Assembly (NCBI GenBank): GCA_014803485.1
Contig: JAAVBQ010000033.1
Coordinates: 1 to 36,469 of the forward strand
Length of the DNA stretch: 36,469 nucleotides
Source of the DNA: a bacterium
Lineage (GTDB): Bacteria > Bacteroidota > Bacteroidia > Bacteroidales > P3
Direction of reading: 5' to 3'
Shown piece after piece: positions 1 through 8,325 of this stretch. The notes beneath the pieces were generated by a model that did no database searches, was not told the DNA's origin, and saw nothing but the letters and a program-made list of their open reading frames with translations. Position 1 is the first letter of the stretch; every line of letters begins with the position of its first letter. The translations under genes and the position numbers were made by a program.

Positions 1-2796
1 GCATTGGAAGAGGGTCTGATTCAGACGCTCAAGAATATGAGTTACGAGTATGTGCAGATTGATGAGGAAAGCAACCTGTACGACAATTTCAAGCGTCAGC
101 TGGAGAAACAGAACCAGAAGGAACTTCTTAAGCATGGACGCACTGCGTTTACCGATAAAGAGTTCGAAAAGATACGGATTCACCTGGAAGGAGGTTCACG
201 TTTCGAGAAGGCCAAGAAACTTCGAGACCTCTACCCCTTGGAGACGGAAGATGGCGATCGCATGTGGATAGAGTTTCTCAATAAAAACCAGTGGTGTCAG
301 AACGAATTTCAGGTTTCCCATCAGATTACGGTAGAAGGTCGAAAGAAATGCAGGTATGATGTAACCATTCTTATTAATGGTTTGCCCTTGGTTCAGATAG
401 AGTTGAAACGCCGAGGGATGGAATTGAAAGAGGCCTACAATCAAGTGCAGCGATATCATAAAACCTCGTTTCGTGGACTTTTCGACTATATTCAAATCTT
501 CGTCATCTCCAATGGTGTCAATACTCGCTATTTTGCCAATAATCCTAATGCTGGGTTTAAGTTTACCTTTAATTGGACGGATGCCGCCAACAATCCTTTT
601 AATGATTTGAGCCTTTTTGCCGCAATGTTTTTCGACAAATGCGTTCTTGGCAAAATGATAAGCAAATATATTGTTCTACATGAGGGCGATAAATGCCTGA
701 TGGTGCTTCGCCCATATCAATATTATGCTGTCGAAAGGATTCTTGACAGGGTGCAGAACACCAACAAGGGTGGTTATATTTGGCATACCACCGGTGCGGG
801 AAAGACCTTGACCTCGTTCAAGGCGGCTCAACTTGTTTCGGATATTGACGGAGTTGATAAGGTTATGTTTGTGGTTGACCGCCACGACCTTGACACGCAG
901 ACGCAATCGGAATATGAGGCTTTTGAACCGGGTGCGGTTGACAATACGGACAATACGTATGAGTTGATTAAACGGTTGACGGGTAATAGCAAGATAATCA
1001 TTACTACGATTCAGAAACTTAATGCGGCGGTAACGAAAAATTATTACAATAAAAAACTCCAAGAAGTCCGCGATAAACGTATTGTGATGATTTTTGATGA
1101 ATGCCATCGTTCCCATTTCGGAGACAGTCATCGGAATATTGTTCATTTTTTCCAGAACAGTCAGATTTTTGGGTTTACAGGTACGCCTATTTTTGCAGTT
1201 AATGCCAATCAAGATAAGACAACGGAGGAAGTATTCGGCGATTGTCTTCATAAGTATCTTATTAAAGATGCCATTGCCGATGATAACGTGCTTGGTTTTC
1301 TTGTGGAATATTATACAGGAAATGCGATGGTTGATTCCGAATCGGAACCCCGTATGAGGGAAATCGCTCAGTTTATCCTCAATAATTACCCCAAATCGAC
1401 TTTCAACGGAGAGTTTGGCGCATTGTTTGCCGTGCAGTCGGTGAAGATGCTTATTCGTTATTATAAAATATTCAAGGAATTGAATCCTCAAATCCGGATT
1501 GGAGCCATATTTACGTACGCAGCCAATGCAAGTCAGGATGATGAGGATACAGGAATGAATCGAGGTTTTGCTGACGGAAAAACAGAAAGCGATGTATTGC
1601 AGGAGATTATGGAAGACTATAATCGAATGTATGGAACTTCATTCTCTACCGACAATTTCAATGCCTACTACGATGATATAAACCTCCGCATGAAGAAAAA
1701 GCGGAAGGATATGAAATCGCTTGACCTGCTTTTGGTTGTCGGTATGTTTCTTACTGGGTTTGACTCCAAGAAACTCAACACGCTGTATGTGGATAAGAAC
1801 TTAGAGTATCATGGCTTATTGCAAGCTTTTAGTCGTACAAACCGCGTGCTCAACGAAAAGAAGCGTTTTGGAAAGGTGGTTTGTTTCCGCGATATGAAAG
1901 AAAATGTGGATGCATCCATTAAACTGTTCTCATGTTCCGATAATATAGGGCGGATTACACGGCCTCCTTTTAGTGAAGTAAAGAAGACGTATCTTGAGAT
2001 GACGGAAGATTTTCTAAAGAAATATCCCGATCCGGCAATGATAGATACCCTCCAAAGTGAGAACGAAAAGAGAGACTTTATACTCGCCTTCAGGGATATT
2101 ATAAAGAAGCATGCCGAGATGCAGATATACGAAGATTATACATCGGATGATATAACCTTTGTTCTCTCGGAACAAGACTTTATGGATTTTCGTTCCAAGT
2201 ATCTCGATATTGCACAAAATTTTGGTTCACAGAATCCATCTTCCACAACGGTTGCAGAACCCGCACCTCCCTATGGAGAACAGACAACGCTTGAGGATAT
2301 TGATTTCTGTCTTGAGTTGCTTCATAGTGATATCATTAATGTGGCATATATCCTTGGCTTGATACATGACCTTAATCCGGAAAGTGAGGACTATGAGCAG
2401 AAACGTAAAGCGATACTCGACACAATGATCCGCGACTCCCAAATGCGTGGGAAGACGAATCTGATAGACGGATTTATATTTCAGAATGTGGACAATGATC
2501 GAGAGAACTTTGTCCGTAAGAAAGCCGACGGTAGCCTCGACCTTGAAACCCGTCTTACAGAATACGTAAAAACAGAACGAACCCATGCCATTGAGGCACT
2601 TGCCGAGAAGGAAGAACTGCCTGTTGAGGTACTTGACAACTACCTCAAGGAGTATGATTATCTCCAGAAATCGAAACCAGAGATAATCCAAGAGGCTCTT
2701 AAATCAAAACATCTTGGCTTGCTTAATACGCGCAGAGCCATGAAGCGTATTATCGATGCCTTGTCGAATATTATACAAACATTTAGTTGGGATTAA
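1..2796 (+). CDS. hsdR: Type I restriction enzyme R subunit HsdR (5' partial)
   Basis: This is the motor and nuclease subunit of a type I restriction-modification complex: it translocates DNA using ATP and cleaves when the recognition site is unmethylated. Counting from the TTG at position 4, the nuclease motif is D119 followed by E133-x-K135 (QIELKRR), the Walker A motif is HTTGAGKT (261-268), and DECH is at 365-368, followed by FGFTGTP. The reading frame is open from base 1, and the first residues (ALEEGLIQTL) align with an internal N-terminal stretch of EcoR124-type HsdR, so the true start and probably a few dozen residues lie left of the window; the TTG is not a credible start. Only 15 nt separate it from hsdM, which indicates an operon. 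Confidence 0.95.
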   Translation, partial: ALEEGLIQTLKNMSYEYVQIDEESNLYDNFKRQLEKQNQKELLKHGRTAFTDKEFEKIRIHLEGGSRFEKAKKLRDLYPLETEDGDRMWIEFLNKNQWCQNEFQVSHQITVEGRKKCRYDVTILINGLPLVQIELKRRGMELKEAYNQVQRYHKTSFRGLFDYIQIFVISNGVNTRYFANNPNAGFKFTFNWTDAANNPFNDLSLFAAMFFDKCVLGKMISKYIVLHEGDKCLMVLRPYQYYAVERILDRVQNTNKGGYIWHTTGAGKTLTSFKAAQLVSDIDGVDKVMFVVDRHDLDTQTQSEYEAFEPGAVDNTDNTYELIKRLTGNSKIIITTIQKLNAAVTKNYYNKKLQEVRDKRIVMIFDECHRSHFGDSHRNIVHFFQNSQIFGFTGTPIFAVNANQDKTTEEVFGDCLHKYLIKDAIADDNVLGFLVEYYTGNAMVDSESEPRMREIAQFILNNYPKSTFNGEFGALFAVQSVKMLIRYYKIFKELNPQIRIGAIFTYAANASQDDEDTGMNRGFADGKTESDVLQEIMEDYNRMYGTSFSTDNFNAYYDDINLRMKKKRKDMKSLDLLLVVGMFLTGFDSKKLNTLYVDKNLEYHGLLQAFSRTNRVLNEKKRFGKVVCFRDMKENVDASIKLFSCSDNIGRITRPPFSEVKKTYLEMTEDFLKKYPDPAMIDTLQSENEKRDFILAFRDIIKKHAEMQIYEDYTSDDITFVLSEQDFMDFRSKYLDIAQNFGSQNPSSTTVAEPAPPYGEQTTLEDIDFCLELLHSDIINVAYILGLIHDLNPESEDYEQKRKAILDTMIRDSQMRGKTNLIDGFIFQNVDNDRENFVRKKADGSLDLETRLTEYVKTERTHAIEALAEKEELPVEVLDNYLKEYDYLQKSKPEIIQEALKSKHLGLLNTRRAMKRIIDALSNIIQTFSWD

Positions 2797-2811
2797 ATCC
2801 TATAGATAATC

Positions 2812-4377
2812 ATGAGTGAAGAACTGCAACAAAAACTACGGGCACAGCTTTGGAATATAGCCAATACCTTGCGAGGCAATATGTCGGCAGGGGATTTCAT
2901 GTATTTCTCTCTTGGCTTTATCTTTTACAAATACCTTTCTCAGAAGATTGAGGATTTTGTGGATAAATCCCTTGTTGATGATGGCGTTACTTTCAAGGAA
3001 TTGTGGAAAATGACCGATAAAGAGGCATTGGAACTGAAAGAGGAAGTGCGCAACCAATGTCTTGAAAATATCGGATACTTCATAGAACCGGATTTTCTGT
3101 TTTCATCGGTTATCTCTGAAATCAAAAAGAAAGTAAATGTACTTCCTTTGCTTGAACGTTCATTGAAGCAGATAGAAGATAGTACACTTGGACAGGATAG
3201 TGAGGAGGATTTTGGTGGTTTATTTTCTGATATAGACCTTGCTTCACCTAAGCTTGGAAGAACATCGGACGATAAGAATACGCTTATATCCGATGTATTG
3301 CTTGCCTTGAATGAAATCACGTTCGGCACGGAAGCCACCGAAGAAATAGATATTCTTGGTGATGCCTACGAATATATGATTTCTCAATTTGCAGCGGGTG
3401 CAGGAAAGAAAGCGGGTGAGTTCTACACACCGCAGGAGGTCAGCCAAATTCTTGCCGATATCGTTACCACAGGAAAGGCGCGTTTGCGCAGCGTATATGA
3501 CCCCACTTGTGGATCGGGCTCGTTGCTTATCCGTGCCGCCCGTAACGGTCGTGCGGAAGATATATACGGACAGGAGAAAAATCCCACCACCTACAACCTC
3601 TGTCGTATGAATATGCTGCTTCACGGCATTAAATTCAGCAATTTTACGATAGAAAATAACGACACGCTCGAACGGGATGAATTGGCCGAACGTGCCGGTG
3701 CAGACGGTTTTGATGCGGTGGTGGCAAACCCGCCTTTTTCCGCCACTTGGTCGGCATCTCAAAAATTTCTTTCTGACGACCGTTTCAGCAAAGCCGGTGT
3801 GCTTGCCCCCAAGTCAAAAGCGGACTATGCATTTATTCTTCATATGATACATCATCTCAATGATGGTGGTACAATGGCTTGTGTGGCTCCTCACGGAGTT
3901 CTGTTTCGTGGCGCAGCCGAAGGTACGATTCGTCGCTATCTCATCGAGGACAAAAACTATATCGATGCCATAATTGGTCTTCCGGCGAATATTTTTTATG
4001 GCACAACTATTCCCACTTGTATTCTTGTCTTGAAGAAATGCCGTAAGGAGGACGACAATATCCTTTTTATTGATGCAAGTCGTGAATTTGAGAAAGTAAA
4101 GACGCAGAATAAACTCCGTCCGGAACATATCGAAAAGATTGTAAGTACTTATCGCGAGCGTAAGGAGATAGAGAAATACAGTCATTTGGCTACGCTTGAT
4201 GAAATTAAGGAAAATGACTTCAATCTCAATATTCCCCGCTATGTCGATACGTTTGAGGAAGAGGAATCTATCGATATTAAGTTGGTGATGAAAGAAATCA
4301 AGGAACTTGAAGCCAAACGCGCCGACCTTGACAAAGAAATAGAGATATATCTCCGTGAATTGGGAATTGTAGATTAA
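2812..4377 (+). CDS. hsdM: Type I DNA methyltransferase subunit HsdM
   Basis: This N6-adenine methyltransferase is the modification subunit of the type I complex and works with HsdS to methylate the recognition site using S-adenosylmethionine. It has an N-terminal HsdM helical domain (about residues 5-160), SAM-binding motif I DPTCGSGS starting at residue 230, and catalytic motif IV NPPF at 306-309. A C-terminal charged helix (EIKELEAKRADLDKEIE), probably coiled coil, is typical of the HsdS-contact region. The length of 521 aa is normal for the family. It follows hsdR by 15 nt and precedes the DinD-RhuM gene by 5 nt, so it lies in the middle of one transcription unit. Confidence 0.96.
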   Translation: MSEELQQKLRAQLWNIANTLRGNMSAGDFMYFSLGFIFYKYLSQKIEDFVDKSLVDDGVTFKELWKMTDKEALELKEEVRNQCLENIGYFIEPDFLFSSVISEIKKKVNVLPLLERSLKQIEDSTLGQDSEEDFGGLFSDIDLASPKLGRTSDDKNTLISDVLLALNEITFGTEATEEIDILGDAYEYMISQFAAGAGKKAGEFYTPQEVSQILADIVTTGKARLRSVYDPTCGSGSLLIRAARNGRAEDIYGQEKNPTTYNLCRMNMLLHGIKFSNFTIENNDTLERDELAERAGADGFDAVVANPPFSATWSASQKFLSDDRFSKAGVLAPKSKADYAFILHMIHHLNDGGTMACVAPHGVLFRGAAEGTIRRYLIEDKNYIDAIIGLPANIFYGTTIPTCILVLKKCRKEDDNILFIDASREFEKVKTQNKLRPEHIEKIVSTYRERKEIEKYSHLATLDEIKENDFNLNIPRYVDTFEEEESIDIKLVMKEIKELEAKRADLDKEIEIYLRELGIVD

Positions 4378-4382
4378 CGATT

Positions 4383-5798
4383 ATGGCAGAAAACGACAAC
4401 ATACCTGAAATGCAGCCTTCTTTTGAGGTCTTGAAACGCCTCGGAGAGAATGGTGAGCCCTATTGGAGTTCCAGGGAACTTTGCGGCGCCATGGGGTATT
4501 CTGCCTATTGGAAGTTTAGCAGGGTACTTGACAAGGCGATGAAAGTGGCCAGTGGGAAAGGCATGGACATGGATAGGCATTTCAACCAAACGGTTGAGAT
4601 GGTTGAGTTGGGAAGTGGTGCGTTTCGCAAGGTTGAAGTGTTCCATCTTTCAAAAACGGCCTGTCTCATTGTGGCGGAAAATGCGGATTCCAAGAAAGAG
4701 CTTGTGCAACAGGCGCGGATGTATTTCTTGGGAAATACTTCTGCCGTTGAACTGATTGAACACGCGCAAACGTCTAATATTGTATTTTATAAGTCGGCAC
4801 AGGGGGATGCACGGGTGGAGGTGATATTCAACAATGAAACGTTTTGGATGTCTCAGAAGCGTATGGCCGCCTTGTTTGGCGTGGATGTGAGAACCATCAA
4901 CTACCATCTGTCTCAGATTTACGAAACGGGTGAATTGGAAAAAAGTTCAACTATCCGAAAAATTGGGATAGTTCAACCAGAAGGCGAAAGAGATGTGGAA
5001 CGAAGCCCACTGTTCTATAATCTTGATGCCATTATTGCCGTTGGATATCGGGTAAACAGCTATCAGGCGACCCAATTCCGGATTTGGGCCACTTCGGTCC
5101 TGAAAGAGTTTTTGACCAAGGGTTTCGTTTTGGATGATGAACGTTTGAAGCAGGGGCGGCATTTTGGCAAGGACTACTTTGATGATTTGTTGGAACGCAT
5201 TCGAGAGATTAGGACATCCGAACGCAGATATTATCAGAAAATTACCGATATATATGCCGAATGCAGCATAGACTATGATGCCAAGGATGAAAACACCAAG
5301 CTGTTTTTCCAAATGGTGCAGAATATGATGCATCTTGCCGTTACCAATTCCACGGCGGCCGAAATCATCTATCATCGGGCAGATGCCGACAAACCGAATA
5401 TGGGGCTTACTTCATGGAAGAAGGCTCCCAAGGGGCGGGTGCAGAAATCGGATACCGAGATAGCCAAGAATTACCTTTCGGTGGATGAACTGTCTCAACT
5501 GAACGCTATCACCACCGCCTTTCTTGATTTGGCCGAAGCGCGTGCACAAAGGCATATGGTAACCACGATGGAGGAATGGAAGAACCGTTTGCAACAATAT
5601 CTTGCATCGATGGACTACTCCGTATCGCAGACCTCCGGCAATATCTCTCATGAAAAGGCGATAGAGAAAGCGCATCGGGAATACGATCGTTTCAGGGAGA
5701 TTCAAGACAGAACCATACCGTCGGACTTTGATTTATTTATTGCAGAACAAGGCGATGATAGTCCTCTGCTCCCCTTTGATATAGACCCTAAAAAGTAG
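4383..5798 (+). CDS. DinD-like / RhuM family fusion protein within the hsd operon
   Basis: This is a 471-residue protein of two recognisable parts. Residues about 8-120 resemble the N-terminus of the DNA-damage-inducible protein DinD (pattern NGEPYWSSRELCGAMGYSAYWKF, then HFNQTVEMVELGSGA and the LSKTACLIVAENAD / ARMYFLGNT stretch). Residues about 130-470 resemble the RhuM family: FYKSAQGDARVEVIFNNETF, a helix-turn-helix-like segment WMSQKRMAALFGVDVRTINYHL, YNLDAIIAVGYRVNS and FRIWATSVLKEFLTKGF. E. coli DinD is known to modulate RecA; RhuM proteins are poorly characterised and often found near restriction or toxin loci. The position between hsdM (5 nt upstream) and hsdS (7 nt downstream) suggests that it is co-expressed with the restriction system and may sense DNA damage or restrain restriction, but that role is inference. 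Confidence 0.82.
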   Translation: MAENDNIPEMQPSFEVLKRLGENGEPYWSSRELCGAMGYSAYWKFSRVLDKAMKVASGKGMDMDRHFNQTVEMVELGSGAFRKVEVFHLSKTACLIVAENADSKKELVQQARMYFLGNTSAVELIEHAQTSNIVFYKSAQGDARVEVIFNNETFWMSQKRMAALFGVDVRTINYHLSQIYETGELEKSSTIRKIGIVQPEGERDVERSPLFYNLDAIIAVGYRVNSYQATQFRIWATSVLKEFLTKGFVLDDERLKQGRHFGKDYFDDLLERIREIRTSERRYYQKITDIYAECSIDYDAKDENTKLFFQMVQNMMHLAVTNSTAAEIIYHRADADKPNMGLTSWKKAPKGRVQKSDTEIAKNYLSVDELSQLNAITTAFLDLAEARAQRHMVTTMEEWKNRLQQYLASMDYSVSQTSGNISHEKAIEKAHREYDRFREIQDRTIPSDFDLFIAEQGDDSPLLPFDIDPKK

Positions 5799-5805
5799 AA
5801 TCCTC

Positions 5806-7023
5806 ATGGCAAACAATAAACAAGATAAAATCCTCAATGTGCCAAATAAGCGAGAGCAACGAAATGTGCCTGTTTTGCGGTTCCCTGAATTCGAGGGGGA
5901 ATGGGAAAGAATACCTCTTTCCGACTTACTGGAATTTTTTTCAACAAATTCACTTTCATGGGAGCAATTGGAATACGGTGGTAATAAAATACAGAATCTA
6001 CACTATGGATTGATTCATGTGGGGTTGCCTACATTGGTAGATACAAAAATGAATGAGCTCCCTACAATAAAATCCGAATTTTTACCACGCAATTATGAAG
6101 TTGTAAAAGAGGGCGATGTGGCATTTGCTGATGCATCAGAGGATACAAATGAAGTAGCGAAAGCCGTTGAATTTGTCGAAATAGGAGACCACCCAATTGT
6201 TTGTGGATTACATACAATCCATGGCAGAGATAGGATAAACTTAACGATACCTGGATTCAAAGGATATTATTTGGGATCTCCGAGTTTCCATAATCAAATA
6301 AGACGTTTAGCGCAAGGGACTAAAATATTTTCAATATCAACCAAGATTCTTGGAGAATGCTTTATTTCAATTCCTAGTAAGACTGAACAAAAGAAAATAG
6401 CTGGTCTTTTATCTCTCATAGACGACCGTATTGCAACCCAAAGGAAGATAATTGAGGACTTAGAAAAATTAAAGTCGGCAATTTATCATAAAGTGTTCTC
6501 TACTATAAAAGGTGAAACGGTTGCATTGACGTCCGTTGCCAATATTGTGAAAGGAAAGCAATTAAATGGAGAAGAATTATCTGATAGTGGAACTTATTAC
6601 GTTATGAATGGAGGGATTGTGCCATCCGGATATTACCATGAATACAATACTCCAGAAAACACAATTTCTATTAGTGAGGGAGGAAATTCATGTGGTTATG
6701 TGCAGTTTAACCATAAACCTTTTTGGAGTGGCGGACACTGTTATACGCTTCATCTATCTAACGAAAGTGTCAATCTTCTATTTCTATATCACTTCTTGAA
6801 ATACAAAGAGAAAGATATAATGGCGCTCCGTATTGGATCAGGACTACCCAATATCCAGAAAAGAACTCTGGGTAACTTTCCTGTTCTGCTTCCATCAATA
6901 AATGAACAGAATAAAGTTGTCCGTCTTTTTGAGGCAATACAGCAGAAAGTAGGTATCGATATAAAGATATTACATCAACTACTTATTCAAAAGCAATATC
7001 TTTTGCAACAAATGTTTATATAA
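5806..7023 (+). CDS. hsdS: Type I specificity subunit HsdS (expressed copy)
   Basis: This subunit recognises DNA for the type I complex. It has the usual two target-recognition domains (about residues 20-190 and 236-365) separated by a conserved helical spacer (195-232, QKKIAGLL...DDRIATQRKIIEDLEKLK) and closed by a second conserved region ending QYLLQQMFI. The N-terminal VLRFPEFEGEW motif is typical of Bacteroidota HsdS. It is the only hsdS collinear with hsdR/hsdM and has a proper ATG (MANNKQDKIL), so it is the currently expressed allele. Its 5' end and central spacer carry inverted repeats shared with the opposing hsdS, and its stop codon overlaps the opposing stop codon by 8 nt. The TRD-coding DNA is rich in A+T compared with hsdM. 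Confidence 0.95.
   Translation: MANNKQDKILNVPNKREQRNVPVLRFPEFEGEWERIPLSDLLEFFSTNSLSWEQLEYGGNKIQNLHYGLIHVGLPTLVDTKMNELPTIKSEFLPRNYEVVKEGDVAFADASEDTNEVAKAVEFVEIGDHPIVCGLHTIHGRDRINLTIPGFKGYYLGSPSFHNQIRRLAQGTKIFSISTKILGECFISIPSKTEQKKIAGLLSLIDDRIATQRKIIEDLEKLKSAIYHKVFSTIKGETVALTSVANIVKGKQLNGEELSDSGTYYVMNGGIVPSGYYHEYNTPENTISISEGGNSCGYVQFNHKPFWSGGHCYTLHLSNESVNLLFLYHFLKYKEKDIMALRIGSGLPNIQKRTLGNFPVLLPSINEQNKVVRLFEAIQQKVGIDIKILHQLLIQKQYLLQQMFI
5834..5861 (+). repeat. Outer inverted repeat, left copy (28 bp)
   Basis: This 28-bp sequence begins TCAATGTGCCAAATAAG and ends GAGCAACG, just inside the 5' end of the expressed hsdS (codes NVPNKREQR). Its exact reverse complement lies at 8253-8280 at the 5' edge of the opposing hsdS. 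Identity stops on both sides, which is what a site-specific crossover site would look like. Confidence 0.93.
6439..6461 (+). repeat. Inner inverted repeat, left copy (23 bp) in hsdS central region
   Basis: This 23-bp sequence (CAAAGGAAGATAATTG..., coding QRKIIEDL) lies in the conserved spacer between the TRDs of the expressed hsdS. It is identical to the reverse complement of 7680-7702. Flanking bases remain similar but not identical. Exchange here would swap the second TRD only. Confidence 0.9.
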
Positions 7024-7026
7024 ACA
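7013..7026. repeat. 14-bp perfect palindrome at convergent hsdS stops
   Basis: TGTTTATATAAACA is its own reverse complement and holds the stop codons of both hsdS genes (TTATATAA at 7016-7023). It is the centre of symmetry of the whole hsdS inverted pair. Confidence 0.9.
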
Positions 7027-8275
7027 ACTGCTGAAGGAGATATTGCCGTTGTGCAATATAACAGTTCAACAAGTGTTGTTCGTGTGTTGCCTTTAATGAC
7101 AATGCATTCATGATCATGGCTATTTGTTTTTGTTCCTTCATAGATGGAATGCAATGAATAGTATTAAAATAATCCATGATAGAAATGTTAAGCAACCCAT
7201 GATTTCTTGCACCCTCACCTGCTATATCAGCAACAGCTTTATGCCATTTCTTGGATTCAAAATAATAAACAAGAAAATCTGAATCCACTTTATCAGAATT
7301 TGGGTGAAAACAAATATACAAAGGAGATAGTACCCCTTGTTCATAATTGTCTAAACGCTTTACTGCTCCCCATGCATAATCACCCGAATAACTTTTATTG
7401 TAAGCAAAATCGCCCTTTTTCAAAAGATAATAGTTTGACAAATTTTCACTGGCAACATTTTTGTGAAAAAATTCTTCTTGACTAACAAGTCCATATTGAG
7501 CTGCTATTGTTAACACACGTTTACATTGCTCTCCTATGTTTTTAATGCGAATTCTGTCACAAATATCAGAAAGCCGTACATAGTGCCAAACATCGGAAAA
7601 ACCATGTAATCTTGCTTTCGGCTGCTTATCTTTGGGGCTGCAGAAGAGTTTTTCACCAATCGTAGACCTTAATTTCTTCAAGTCCTCAATTATCTTCCTT
7701 TGAGTTGCTATACGGTCATCTAAAATAGTTAGTAATCTCGCTATTTTAGTTTGCTCTGCGATTGATGGAAGTTTGACTATAATTTTCTCAATGGTACTTT
7801 TTGATAGGCTCGGGACTCCAGAGGCCTCATTATATTTAAGCCAATCTATAGTTTCAAAAAGATAAAGTACAAATTTTGGAATTACATTTATAAATGAATG
7901 AGTATAAAAAAGTGTATCAACGGTCCAAAACTTACCACAATAGTAGAATGGTCTATTTATAGTACCCTTTCGTCCTATAAATACACTTTCTCCTTCCATT
8001 AGACATTGATTTACACGTGTCATCAATCCTCCGGTTCCAAATACAGGAGTATCCCCAAGCTCAAGTTGTTTATAGTCTCTTCCGCTACCAATTGATAGAA
8101 TTTCGCCTATAGCATATGTTTTCCACTCCCCCTTAAACTCCGGGAACCGCAAGGCAGGCACATTCAAACGAGTTTGCTGTTGCTCTCGCTTATTTGGCAC
8201 GCTGCCCTTCGGGCGAAGTGCCTCCCGCTCGGCAACGTTCAAACAAGTTTGACGTTGCTCTCGCTTATTTGGCAC
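7016..8275 (-). CDS. hsdS: Type I specificity subunit HsdS, inverted probably silent cassette
   Basis: This second, convergent hsdS encodes different TRDs but the same conserved regions: ALRFPEFKGEW at the N-terminus, DDRIATQRKIIEDLKKLR in the centre and QYLLQQLFI at the C-terminus. The only start in frame at its 5' end is a GTG lying within the inverted repeat shared with the expressed hsdS; no ATG with a plausible leader precedes it before the repeat ends. It therefore looks like a storage allele that would gain the MANNKQDKILN start after inversion, since the junction is in frame. Its N-terminus is longer because of an in-frame 75-bp duplication (VPNKREQ occurs twice). Both TRDs appear intact, so this is not an obvious pseudogene. 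Confidence 0.92.
   Translation of the reverse strand: MPNKREQRQTCLNVAEREALRPKGSVPNKREQQQTRLNVPALRFPEFKGEWKTYAIGEILSIGSGRDYKQLELGDTPVFGTGGLMTRVNQCLMEGESVFIGRKGTINRPFYYCGKFWTVDTLFYTHSFINVIPKFVLYLFETIDWLKYNEASGVPSLSKSTIEKIIVKLPSIAEQTKIARLLTILDDRIATQRKIIEDLKKLRSTIGEKLFCSPKDKQPKARLHGFSDVWHYVRLSDICDRIRIKNIGEQCKRVLTIAAQYGLVSQEEFFHKNVASENLSNYYLLKKGDFAYNKSYSGDYAWGAVKRLDNYEQGVLSPLYICFHPNSDKVDSDFLVYYFESKKWHKAVADIAGEGARNHGLLNISIMDYFNTIHCIPSMKEQKQIAMIMNALSLKATHEQHLLNCYIAQRQYLLQQLFI
7680..7702 (-). repeat. Inner inverted repeat, right copy (23 bp) in inverted hsdS
   Basis: Reverse complement of 6439-6461, in the equivalent spacer region of the opposing hsdS. It is nested inside the outer 28-bp repeats. 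Confidence 0.9.
8160..8275 (-). repeat. In-frame 75-bp-period direct duplication at hsdS 5' end
   Basis: Two 41-nt copies (8160-8200 and 8235-8275) match at 37 positions; both contain the 22-nt core shared with the outer inverted repeat. The period is 75 bp, so VPNKREQ is encoded twice, 25 codons apart, with the reading frame kept. The inner copy could be an alternative, shorter crossover site. Confidence 0.88.
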
Positions 8276-8280
8276 ATTGA
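8253..8280 (-). repeat. Outer inverted repeat, right copy (28 bp)
   Basis: Perfect reverse complement of 5834-5861, located at the 5' edge of the inverted hsdS and 45 nt before the recombinase ATG. Inversion between the two copies would flip 5834-8280 and place the second specificity gene in frame behind the hsdS start codon. Confidence 0.93.
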
Positions 8281-8325
8281 AGACTCAATATCCTTAATTT
8301 GGAGGACACCAATTTATATACCATT

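Noticed and set aside
7207..7485. 92-aa plus-strand frame inside the inverted hsdS
   Set aside because: Antisense to an intact HsdS domain and without recognisable features.
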